Source: Lachnospiraceae bacterium (GTDB lineage: Bacteria > Bacillota > Clostridia > Lachnospirales > Lachnospiraceae). Taken from it: DNA of 7,875 nt. The stretch covers positions 1 through 7,875 of the forward strand of contig JAGAAH010000189.1 in assembly GCA_017615375.1 (NCBI GenBank). The letters run 5' to 3'. Positions within the stretch are counted from its first letter, which is position 1; each line of letters begins with the position of its first letter. Of the stretch, positions 1 through 6,269 are shown one piece after another. Position numbers and translations under genes: made by a program. The notes under the pieces are model-generated. The model did no database searches and was not told the DNA's origin. It was given only the letters and a program-made list of their open reading frames with translations.

Positions 1-99
1 CTTCGATCCTTCAATATATACCTCGCCAGACAGCCTCTTACCGCCTCTGACGAAGATATGTCTGTTATCATTCTGCATGAAATCGGTTCCTTCCTGCAT
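1..99 (-). CDS. murA: UDP-N-acetylglucosamine 1-carboxyvinyltransferase, N-terminal fragment (MurA-like)
   Basis: Only the first 33 codons lie in the window; the gene runs off the left edge. The peptide contains IFVRGGKRLSGEVYIEGSK, matching the MurA start (short lead, I-x-V-x-G-G, then L-x-G-x-V-x-x-x-G-[AS]-K). The final Lys is the family's conserved substrate-contact lysine. MurA transfers enolpyruvate from PEP to UDP-GlcNAc, the first committed step of peptidoglycan synthesis in the cytoplasm. The start is uncertain: ATG at 99 has AGAAGG about 9 bases upstream, while an in-frame ATG at 78 has AGGAAGGA upstream and gives a more typical MurA length. AroA, the paralogous EPSP synthase, is the main alternative but usually has P-G-[SD]-K-S here. 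Same strand as folD, 81 bases downstream of it. Confidence 0.72.
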   Translation of the reverse strand, partial: MQEGTDFMQNDNRHIFVRGGKRLSGEVYIEGSK

Positions 100-141
100 T
101 TAAAGAATCCTTCTCATAACCTTTACACCCACAAAACAACT

Positions 142-147
142 ATTATA
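142..147 (-). promoter_or_regulatory. Candidate -10 box for the murA-like gene
   Basis: A perfect TATAAT is read on the minus strand in the 81-base gap between folD and the murA-like gene. A start point near 135 would give a leader of about 36 bases to the ATG at 99. The -35 region at the right spacing (165-170, TTTTTG) is poor. No terminator hairpin is visible after folD, so read-through from folD is equally possible. Confidence 0.4.
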
Positions 148-180
148 TATTACCTTAGATGAGGCAAAAAGTAAAGATAA

Positions 181-1035
181 TTATTTAACGCACCGTTTCG
201 CCGCTTCAACAACGTGTGACACGAGAACGCTTGTGGTGACAGACCCTACGCCACCCGGTACCGGAGTAATCCTATCTACAAGACCATCAGCCTCTTCAAA
301 AAGCACATCCCCGCAAAGCTTTTGCTTCTCTTCACTCCAACCGATACCTACATCGATAACGGTCTGACCCTCGGATAAATAATCCTTATTAATGGATTCC
401 ATCTGACCCGATGCTGCAATTACAATCTCGGCCTTACGCGTAATTGCCGGTACATCCACGGTTCTTGTATGGCAGATAGTAACCGTCGCATTCTTATGCA
501 TAAGCATCATTGCAACCGGACGGCCGATTACAAGCGAACGGCCTATAACCGTTACATTCTTGCCCTTAGGATCGATATTGTAGTATTCAAGTATCTTCAT
601 TGCGGCTTCTGCCGTACAAGGTGGAAATCCAATCTCGGTATTGGTAAAAACGCCTGCCAGAGAGCCGTCTGTACATCCGTCGACATCCTTTGCAGGATTA
701 AGCATTTTTCTTGCCTTCTCCCCGTCGATATGCTTAGGAAGCGGGCGGAACATAAGGATTCCGTGAATCTTATCATTATTGTTAAGATCGTCAAGTACGC
801 GGAAGAATTCGCTCTCCTCAACATCTGCAGGTAACACCGCATTAACTACCGTAACGCCTACCTGCTCGCAGCGTTTCATTGCACCGCGCTCATAACTTAA
901 ATCATCTTCTCTCTCTCCGACTCTAAGTATCGCCAATGTCGGATTGATTCCTTTATTCTTTAATTCGGCAACGGTTGCCGCCATCTCTTCATTAAGCTTC
1001 GCCGCAACCGGCGCACCCTTCAAAATCTCGGTCAT
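181..1035 (-). CDS. folD: Methylenetetrahydrofolate dehydrogenase, FolD family, divergent active site
   Basis: FolD (284 aa, normal family length) interconverts 5,10-methylene- and 5,10-methenyl-THF with NAD(P), and usually also hydrolyses methenyl-THF to 10-formyl-THF. Residues 1-120 form the catalytic domain, with the conserved Tyr at 48, PLP at 98-100 and DVDG at 117-120. The nucleotide-binding domain carries VIGRSLVIGRP (163-173), ATVTICHTRT (183-192) and the C-terminal signature TPVPGGVGSVT (257-267). Oddities: the position of the catalytic Lys four residues after Tyr48 is Ala52; the usual V-Q-L-P-L-P is M-F-R-P-L-P (95-100), so the partner Gln is Phe96; PCTPxG is PCTAEA (139-144). These suggest dehydrogenase activity with weak or no cyclohydrolase (inference). 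AGGAGAGG at 1042-1049, six bases before ATG, fixes the start. The gene follows the importer terminator, so it is probably its own transcription unit. Confidence 0.95.
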   Translation of the reverse strand: MTEILKGAPVAAKLNEEMAATVAELKNKGINPTLAILRVGEREDDLSYERGAMKRCEQVGVTVVNAVLPADVEESEFFRVLDDLNNNDKIHGILMFRPLPKHIDGEKARKMLNPAKDVDGCTDGSLAGVFTNTEIGFPPCTAEAAMKILEYYNIDPKGKNVTVIGRSLVIGRPVAMMLMHKNATVTICHTRTVDVPAITRKAEIVIAASGQMESINKDYLSEGQTVIDVGIGWSEEKQKLCGDVLFEEADGLVDRITPVPGGVGSVTTSVLVSHVVEAAKRCVK

Positions 1036-1070
1036 AATAAACCTCTCCTAACTAAAAAGTCGCTATTAAA

Positions 1071-1099
1071 AGTATACCAAATCAAGCTATGTTATACAA
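1071..1099 (-). promoter_or_regulatory. Candidate folD promoter
   Basis: On the minus strand TTGTAT (1099-1094) and TATACT (1076-1071) are separated by exactly 17 bases. The -10 matches consensus at 5 of 6 positions, the -35 at only 3 of 6. The pair lies just past the terminator of the upstream binding-protein gene and about 36 bases before the folD start, which is where a promoter would be expected. Confidence 0.42.
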
Positions 1100-1100
1100 C

Positions 1101-1130
1101 AAAAAAGGGACTTACTTTCGTAAGTCCCTT
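1101..1130 (-). terminator. Intrinsic terminator after the binding-protein gene
   Basis: An 11-base-pair perfect stem (AAGGGACTTAC at 1105-1115 pairing with GTAAGTCCCTT at 1120-1130) has a four-base loop. Read on the minus strand it runs straight into six T (1106-1101, two shared with the stem). It starts 22 bases past the stop codon of the BMP gene. There is no T-run on the plus-strand side, so it acts in one direction and separates the importer operon from folD. Confidence 0.93.
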
Positions 1131-1151
1131 AAATATAATCCGTAGATTAAA

Positions 1152-2321
1152 TTACTTAATGTTACCCTGATCTACTACTGTGATTACTGTAGCGAAATCA
1201 GCTGCGTTCTTTGCAATATCGTTAGATACCTTAATTGTACCTGCATGCATAGCTGCAACAAGTGCCTGATAATCTTCTGCTGTGAAGTTATCATTGAACT
1301 GTGTTGAAGGAGCGATCTGAACGTAGTTGTCGCCAGGGTTATCAGATACAAGACCTAATGTATCGATCTTGCCGCCTGCAAATGAACCTGTAACTACTGC
1401 TGCAAGAGTTGCTCTAACTGTTGCTGCAAGACCCTTCATAGCTGAAGTAACTGTCATGCCTGCACCGAACATACCATCAATGATAGCTGCCTGGTCAACG
1501 TCAACACCGATAACCTTTGCATTAACCTTAGCTGCTGCCTCACCTGCAGATGCGAAGATACCACCACCACAAGCGAATACAACTTCTGTACCTGCCTGAT
1601 ACCATGTATCCATGAATGCTGTGATATCAGCATCACCATAGAACTGGTTACCATAGCAATACTTAACTTCTACGTCTGTAAGACCAAGCTCAGCTGCTGC
1701 TGCATCAACGCCCTGTACGAAACCATATCCGTAACGTACAACTGCAGGAACTGCCATACCGCCAAGGAAGCCTAACTTCTTGTAGCCAAGCTTAACTGCT
1801 GCATAACCTGCCATGTATCCGCAAAGCTCTTCCTGGTATACTGCACAGTAAAGGTTTGAAGGAACTACATAATCCTCACCAAGGTCAGCCTGGCTTACGT
1901 CAAGAGCGATGAAAGTAACATCAGGGTTGTCGCCTGCTGTTTCCTTAATAGCCTTACCGAAAGCATAACCAGGCATAACGATTACGTTGTAGCCTTCATC
2001 AATTGCCTGCTCGATAGAAGCGATTCTGTCCTCATCAGAGTCAGATGCCGGCTTGAAATATGTGAAGTCTAAGCCATTCTCTGTACAGAAAGCCTGGCAA
2101 GCTTCATATGTTGTCTGGTTGAATGACTGGTCTGTAATATCACCGTAGTCAGTAACCATAGCAACCTTGAATGCTGTATTGTCAACAGGTGTGTTATCAT
2201 CCTGCTGATTCTCAGTATTTGTGTTTGTGTCGTTGTTATTGCTTGTTTCCTTCTCGCCGCCACATGCAACTAAGGATAATACCATAACAAGAACGAGTAT
2301 TAATGATAATAATTTCTTCAT
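1152..2321 (-). CDS. BMP-family nucleoside-binding lipoprotein of an ABC importer
   Basis: This is the extracellular substrate-binding protein of the importer encoded upstream (389 aa). It has a lipoprotein signal peptide (MKKLL, hydrophobic 4-17) with lipobox LVAC, so Cys20 should be lipidated. An Asn/Thr/Asp-rich linker (about 22-50) follows, then the BMP/PnrA-like fold. Visible marks are the D-Q-S-F-N-Q motif near residue 64, GFLGGMAVPAVVRYGYGF in the middle, and FACGGGIFASAGEAAAKV followed by IGVDVDQ. Relatives (NupN of Bacillus subtilis, PnrA of Treponema, BmpA of Lactococcus) bind purine or other nucleosides, so a nucleoside is the likely ligand, though not proven. AGGTGG (2332-2337) lies 10 bases before ATG. 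Codon choice is strongly biased (Lys AAG, Gln CAG, Thr ACA, Ala GCT/GCA), suggesting high expression. It is last in the operon and ends at a strong terminator. Confidence 0.94.
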   Translation of the reverse strand: MKKLLSLILVLVMVLSLVACGGEKETSNNNDTNTNTENQQDDNTPVDNTAFKVAMVTDYGDITDQSFNQTTYEACQAFCTENGLDFTYFKPASDSDEDRIASIEQAIDEGYNVIVMPGYAFGKAIKETAGDNPDVTFIALDVSQADLGEDYVVPSNLYCAVYQEELCGYMAGYAAVKLGYKKLGFLGGMAVPAVVRYGYGFVQGVDAAAAELGLTDVEVKYCYGNQFYGDADITAFMDTWYQAGTEVVFACGGGIFASAGEAAAKVNAKVIGVDVDQAAIIDGMFGAGMTVTSAMKGLAATVRATLAAVVTGSFAGGKIDTLGLVSDNPGDNYVQIAPSTQFNDNFTAEDYQALVAAMHAGTIKVSNDIAKNAADFATVITVVDQGNIK

Positions 2322-2370
2322 TTTGAATAATCCACCTTTCTTATTAGAAAATTATCATTTTTTATTTAAT

Positions 2371-2386
2371 CGCAAGTTTCCTTACG
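2371..2386 (-). other. Small hairpin in the gap before the binding-protein gene
   Basis: Read on the minus strand, CGTAAG-GAAA-CTTGCG forms a six-pair stem (one G-T wobble) closed by a GAAA tetraloop. It lies in the 111-base gap between the second permease and the binding protein. It is preceded, not followed, by a T-run, so it is not an intrinsic terminator in that direction. It may be a processing or stability element for the downstream message, or chance. Confidence 0.4.
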
Positions 2387-2432
2387 AAAAAACCATTTTG
2401 TATCATATCAAATTTATGTGTCGTTTGCGTGA

Positions 2433-3374
2433 TTAACGCTGTCCTTTGTCATAAGGAACACCTTCTGCCTTAGGTGCATGTGAATGCTTTGACGAAAGAG
2501 CCAGCACGACTAATGATACTATATAAGGCATCATATTGTAAATACCCGCAGGTATATTTAATTTGTATAAAAATTCGAACCCTACGTATACGTTGGACAA
2601 AGCCCTGAAGAATCCGAAAAGTAAAGCTACAAGCGCAATCCTTCTTGGCTTCCACTGTCCGAAAATCATAACGGCAAGTGCAAGGAAACCGAATCCCGCA
2701 ACACCGTTCTCAAATTTCCAAAGCGATACACCTGCCATGATATAGCAGATACCGCCGAGTCCGCCGAGAGCTCCCGACATAAGTACGCCCATCCAGCGCA
2801 TCTTATATACGCTTATACCAACGCTGTCTGCTGCCTGCGGATGCTCACCGCATGCCATAAGGCGAAGACCGTACTTTGTCTTATATAAGAATACATGTAC
2901 AATGATAAGCGCTACAACAGCCGCAACCATAAACCAGTTAAATTCAAACTTGCCGATTGACTTAATGAACATAGCTCTCTGGTCAACGTACTGAATCTCT
3001 GAAGATACATCATTAGGATTGGCTGCTGTATTAATAGCCTTAACAAGTACCGTTGCTCCTGCAACTCCGAGCATATTCAATGCGGTACCGATAATTGTCT
3101 GATCTGCCTTAAAATTAATACATGCAACTCCGAGAAGCGCTGAATATAAAATTCCGCAAACAATTGCAACCAACATAACAACTATAATCATTACAACTGC
3201 CGGAACCGATGTGCCAAGTGCTCTCATCGTAAGTGCTCCGCCGACTGCGCCGATTACCATAATGCCTTCGAGGCCTAAGTTAATAACTCCGGAATGCTCG
3301 GATACACATCCGCCGAGCGCCACGAGTAACAATACGGAAGCAAATATTAATGTATATTGAATAAGTAAAGTCAT
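2433..3374 (-). CDS. ABC importer permease, second subunit (NupQ/YufQ-like)
   Basis: This 313-aa integral membrane protein of the BPD_transp_2 family forms half of the nucleoside channel. Nearly the whole chain is hydrophobic: likely spans lie around 4-22, 33-50, 56-84, 93-112, 145-165, 195-215, 221-260 and 275-293. Family motifs are SEHSGVINLGLEGIM (25-39), GEHPQAADSVGI (176-187, the cytoplasmic loop thought to contact the ATPase) and GFGFLALAVMIFG (227-239). Length and motifs match B. subtilis NupQ (YufQ). The start overlaps the previous stop by one base (TAATG), and GGAGG lies nine bases upstream inside the preceding gene, so translation is coupled. It ends in a short charged tail. Confidence 0.92.
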   Translation of the reverse strand: MTLLIQYTLIFASVLLLVALGGCVSEHSGVINLGLEGIMVIGAVGGALTMRALGTSVPAVVMIIVVMLVAIVCGILYSALLGVACINFKADQTIIGTALNMLGVAGATVLVKAINTAANPNDVSSEIQYVDQRAMFIKSIGKFEFNWFMVAAVVALIIVHVFLYKTKYGLRLMACGEHPQAADSVGISVYKMRWMGVLMSGALGGLGGICYIMAGVSLWKFENGVAGFGFLALAVMIFGQWKPRRIALVALLFGFFRALSNVYVGFEFLYKLNIPAGIYNMMPYIVSLVVLALSSKHSHAPKAEGVPYDKGQR

Positions 3375-4492
3375 TAATTCTCGCCTCCTTCTTTATTTGC
3401 ATTGGTGTCTTTCTTATTTTTCTTTGCCAATGCCGTATTCATCAAATACTTAATGAAGAATACGAATCCGCAGAAATAAATGATAACACTTGATATGAAA
3501 TCGGATATCTGTGAGCAATATACCGTCTTATCTACATATGCGCCACCATCGGCTATATGCTGAATGAAATATGACGAGAAGATTGCACCGATCGGACTAA
3601 GTCCTCCGAGGAATGCGGTTGCAATACCGTTAAATCCCATTCCCGGAACGGAAGCCGCTGTACACTCCCATCTCATATATCCCGTCTGATAAAGTAAGCT
3701 TGCGCCAAGTCCTGCCAAAGCTCCGGAGATAACAAGAGATAATATCAAGTTTCTCTTCTCTGCCATACCGCAGTACTTTGCAGCCTTACTGTTAAATCCT
3801 GTTGCCTTAAGCTCATATCCTAATTTTGTCTTATTAAGTATAATCCAGATAACAATAGTCACTATCAATGCTATCGGAAGTGCAATCGTTATATACTGGT
3901 TTCCGTTAAAGAACCTATCAAGACCTGCATTAGGTAAAAGCGCCTTAGGATTAAGGTCATTTAAATATCCGGTATAAGGGCTCGCAACTTCCTTAACTTT
4001 GGTAAGAACAATGTTCGTAAAGTATAGGATTATCCAGTTAAGCATAATTCCCGAGATTACCTCGTTAACATTGAATGCTGCCTTAAGGATTCCTACCAAT
4101 GCACCTGCGATACCGCCTGCAACAATTGCAAGAAGCATACAAGGAAGCCATCCCCAATGCCACTGAAGCGCTGCGTAAAGCGAAGCACATACACCGATAC
4201 AATACTGTCCTGCCGCACCGATGTTGAAAAGTCCTACCTTATAGGAGAATAAGATACTTAACGAACACATAAGAAGCGGTATTGTCTTGGCAACCGTGTT
4301 ACCGAATCTTTGAAGCTGTTTTGCCGGATTATTTAAGTTAAAGAAATTCTTAATTAAATCCATTATCGCTTCACCGGCACCTGACGGATTGATGAAAAGA
4401 AGTGCTATATATCCGACAAGCATACCGAGTAAAATACATAAAATCGAAGCGGCGAAAGCCTGAACGCCTTCATTTTTTAATATCTTTCTCAT
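3374..4492 (-). CDS. ABC importer permease, first subunit (NupP/YufP-like)
   Basis: This 372-aa membrane protein of the BPD_transp_2 family pairs with the permease encoded next. Likely spans lie near 12-34, 64-83, 90-110, 115-137, 146-163, 199-219, 246-268, 286-310 and 328-349. Motifs shared with NupP-type permeases are GLFNIGAAGQ (87-96), NVNEVISGIMLNWI (141-154), a loop at 221-243 with ATGFNSKAAKYCGM expected to meet the ATPase, and GFNGIATAFLGGLSP (286-300). The C-terminus is a hydrophilic Lys/Asn-rich tail (355-372), and its last codons also hold the ribosome site of the next gene. The ATG overlaps the ATPase stop by four bases (ATGA) with GAGGTG five bases upstream, so the two are translationally coupled. 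Confidence 0.93.
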   Translation of the reverse strand: MRKILKNEGVQAFAASILCILLGMLVGYIALLFINPSGAGEAIMDLIKNFFNLNNPAKQLQRFGNTVAKTIPLLMCSLSILFSYKVGLFNIGAAGQYCIGVCASLYAALQWHWGWLPCMLLAIVAGGIAGALVGILKAAFNVNEVISGIMLNWIILYFTNIVLTKVKEVASPYTGYLNDLNPKALLPNAGLDRFFNGNQYITIALPIALIVTIVIWIILNKTKLGYELKATGFNSKAAKYCGMAEKRNLILSLVISGALAGLGASLLYQTGYMRWECTAASVPGMGFNGIATAFLGGLSPIGAIFSSYFIQHIADGGAYVDKTVYCSQISDFISSVIIYFCGFVFFIKYLMNTALAKKNKKDTNANKEGGEN

Positions 4493-6027
4493 GCTTTCAC
4501 CTCATCTCTCTTGGCACCTGCCATGTATAATCCAAGCTCTTCTTCCGTAGTCTTCTTAGGATCAAGCTCTCCGACTATCTCACCCTCATATAATACGAGG
4601 ATTCTGTCGGATACATCCATAACTTCTTCAAGCTCATACGATACCATAAGAACCGCTTTGCCGGCATCACGCTGTGCAACAAGCTGCTTATGAATATATT
4701 CTATTGCTCCGACGTCAAGACCTCGTGTCGGCTGCACTGCCACAAGAAGCTCCGGATTCTTATCTATCTCACGACCGATAATCGCTTTCTGCTGATTACC
4801 GCCGGACATTGAACGTGCGATTGTAACAGGTCCCTGACCGCTTCTTACATCGTACTGCTCAATTATCTTATTGGCATAATTTCTGATATTCTTTCTACGT
4901 AAGAATCCTGCCTTATTGGTGAATTCCGGTTCAAAATATCTCTCAAGAATAAGATTATCCTCAAGCGAATAATCAAGAACCAAACCATGCTTATGTCTGT
5001 CCTCCGGAATATGAGACATTCCCATCTTGTTACGATGTCTTATGGATTCCTTCGTGATATCCTTATTTAATAATGTAAGCTTACCCGACTTAAGCGGAAG
5101 AAGTCCCGTTATACCTTCAACGAGTTCTCTCTGTCCGTTACCGTCGATACCGGCGATACATACAATCTCGCCGCCACGAACCTTAAAGGATACGTTCTTA
5201 ACCGCATCCATCTTATGACCTTCGGATGCAACGACCATATTCTCTACGTCAAGAACAACATCACCCGGAGTTTTTTCCTCCTTTGCAACATGGAAATTGA
5301 CATTACGTCCTACCATCATTGCAGAAAGCTCTTCCATCGTGGTATCTTTCGTCTCAACGGTTCCTATATACTTGCCCTTACGAAGAACGGAACAACGATC
5401 CGCAACCTTCATAATTTCCTCAAGCTTATGTGAAATGAAAAGAATCGACTTTCCTTCTTTGGCAAGATTCTTCATAATCTGCATAAGTTCATCTATCTCC
5501 TGCGGAGTAAGAACCGCAGTAGGCTCATCAAATATGAGAATCTCGTTATCACGATATAACATCTTTAAAATCTCGGTACGCTGCTGCATACCAATCGTTA
5601 TATCCTCTATTATCGCATCCGGATCGATACTTAAACCATATCGCTCCGATAACGCCATAACTTTCTTTCTTGCTTCCTTTTTCTGTAAAAAACCGTTCTT
5701 GGTATCTTCCACGCCCAAGATAATATTATCGAGAACGTTAAAGCACTCAACCAGCTTAAAATGCTGATGCACCATTCCTATACCGAGTGCATTCGCATCA
5801 TTAGGGTTCTTAATGCTAACCTCTACGCCATCTTTCTTGATGATTCCCTCTTCCGGCTGATATAGACCGAATAACACGCTCATAAGAGTGGATTTACCTG
5901 CACCGTTCTCACCGAGAAGTGCATGAATCTCGCCCTTTTTAAGCTGCAATGTAATATTATCGTTAGCGATAATACCCGGAAAACGCTTGGTTATATTAAG
6001 CATTTCAATTGCATAAGGAGTATCCAT
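4489..6027 (-). CDS. ABC importer ATPase with two nucleotide-binding domains (NupO/YufO-like)
   Basis: This 512-aa cytoplasmic ATPase energises nucleoside import; both nucleotide-binding domains are in one chain. Domain 1 (about 5-245) is intact: Walker A GENGAGKST (39-47), Q-loop Gln88, a signature of the family's variant type (ITIGMQQR, 143-150), Walker B ILIFDEPT (163-170) with catalytic Glu168, and His200. Domain 2 (about 255-505) is degenerate: Walker A reads GIDGNGQRE (293-301) without the Lys, Walker B ends in VQPT (431-434) with Gln for the catalytic Glu, and Tyr464 replaces the switch His. Its signature MSGGNQQK (407-414) is good. So one competent ATP site is expected, as is usual for this CUT2/NupO-type group. 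First gene of the operon; AAAGGGG (6037-6043) lies nine bases before ATG. Simple-sugar importers such as RbsA are the main alternative, but the BMP partner favours nucleosides. Confidence 0.94.
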   Translation of the reverse strand: MDTPYAIEMLNITKRFPGIIANDNITLQLKKGEIHALLGENGAGKSTLMSVLFGLYQPEEGIIKKDGVEVSIKNPNDANALGIGMVHQHFKLVECFNVLDNIILGVEDTKNGFLQKKEARKKVMALSERYGLSIDPDAIIEDITIGMQQRTEILKMLYRDNEILIFDEPTAVLTPQEIDELMQIMKNLAKEGKSILFISHKLEEIMKVADRCSVLRKGKYIGTVETKDTTMEELSAMMVGRNVNFHVAKEEKTPGDVVLDVENMVVASEGHKMDAVKNVSFKVRGGEIVCIAGIDGNGQRELVEGITGLLPLKSGKLTLLNKDITKESIRHRNKMGMSHIPEDRHKHGLVLDYSLEDNLILERYFEPEFTNKAGFLRRKNIRNYANKIIEQYDVRSGQGPVTIARSMSGGNQQKAIIGREIDKNPELLVAVQPTRGLDVGAIEYIHKQLVAQRDAGKAVLMVSYELEEVMDVSDRILVLYEGEIVGELDPKKTTEEELGLYMAGAKRDEVKA

Positions 6028-6062
6028 CCTGCTAAGCCCCTTTCATTTTATTAGTGCGATTA

Positions 6063-6073
6063 TTTCGCCGAAA
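6063..6073. promoter_or_regulatory. Eleven-base palindrome in the importer leader
   Basis: TTTCG-C-CGAAA is a perfect inverted repeat with a one-base centre. It sits 36 bases before the ATPase start and downstream of the candidate -10 at 6117-6122, a position suited to an operator. CGAA words occur in purine-repressor boxes of Firmicutes, but spacing and flanks do not match a PurR box well, so the binder is unknown. Confidence 0.25.
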
Positions 6074-6116
6074 ATATGTTATGAGTATACGTCACAATAC
6101 TACATAATGTGTTTTT

Positions 6117-6122
6117 ATTATA
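6117..6122 (-). promoter_or_regulatory. Candidate -10 box of the importer operon
   Basis: A perfect TATAAT is read on the minus strand about 90 bases before the ATPase start, leaving a leader of roughly 80 bases. No good -35 is present at 16-18 bases upstream. A second, weaker -10 (TATACT) lies at 6089-6084. Confidence 0.35.
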
Positions 6123-6226
6123 CTCCCTTTCGAGAAAATATACCACATATAGTTTATTAAAATTAATTAATCCATTATATCGTACACCAAGTATTCAAGA
6201 TTTTTATACAAAAACAGCAAAAAAAG

Positions 6227-6235
6227 TGGTAATAT
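6227..6235 (+). promoter_or_regulatory. Candidate extended -10 of the trkA operon
   Basis: TGG-TAATAT resembles an extended -10 (TGn plus a 4-of-6 match) and lies 34 bases before the trkA start. No convincing -35 is visible, which an extended -10 can tolerate. The ribosome site AAGGAG at 6254-6259 follows, ten bases before ATG. Confidence 0.3.
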
Positions 6236-6269
6236 ATAGTGAACAAATTTTGTAAGGAGAACCTTTATA

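Larger units (their letters stand above)
6028..6269. other. Divergent promoter spacer between the importer operon and trkA
   Basis: These 242 AT-rich bases hold no open frame I would accept and must carry promoters for both directions. I looked for purine, 2'-deoxyguanosine and other common riboswitch cores on the minus strand ahead of the ATPase and saw none. Short symmetric words are present (TTTCGCCGAAA at 6063-6073, ACATAATGT at 6102-6110, ACAAATTTTGT-type repeat at 6242-6252), any of which could bind a regulator. Confidence 0.6.

Noticed and set aside
469..834. 121-aa plus-strand open frame antisense to folD
   Set aside because: Cys/His/Arg-rich translation with no family resemblance, fully covered by conserved FolD coding sequence.
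2221..2436. 71-aa plus-strand frame across the gap before the binding protein
   Set aside because: Mostly antisense to the signal peptide and AT-rich gap; no ribosome site and no recognisable domain.
5140..5170. Degenerate second ATP site of the ATPase as evidence of a damaged gene
   Set aside because: Loss of the Walker A Lys and of the catalytic Glu in the second domain is usual for double-domain importers of this family; the frame is intact and of normal length.
5297..5767. 156-aa plus-strand open frame inside the ATPase gene
   Set aside because: It lies wholly antisense to well-conserved ATPase motifs, has Ser/Ile-rich low-quality composition and no plausible ribosome site. It is a shadow of the real gene.
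6028..6269. Purine-type riboswitch ahead of the nucleoside importer
   Set aside because: The conserved junction and loop words of purine aptamers are absent on the minus strand, and no terminator or sequestering hairpin is seen near the ATPase start.
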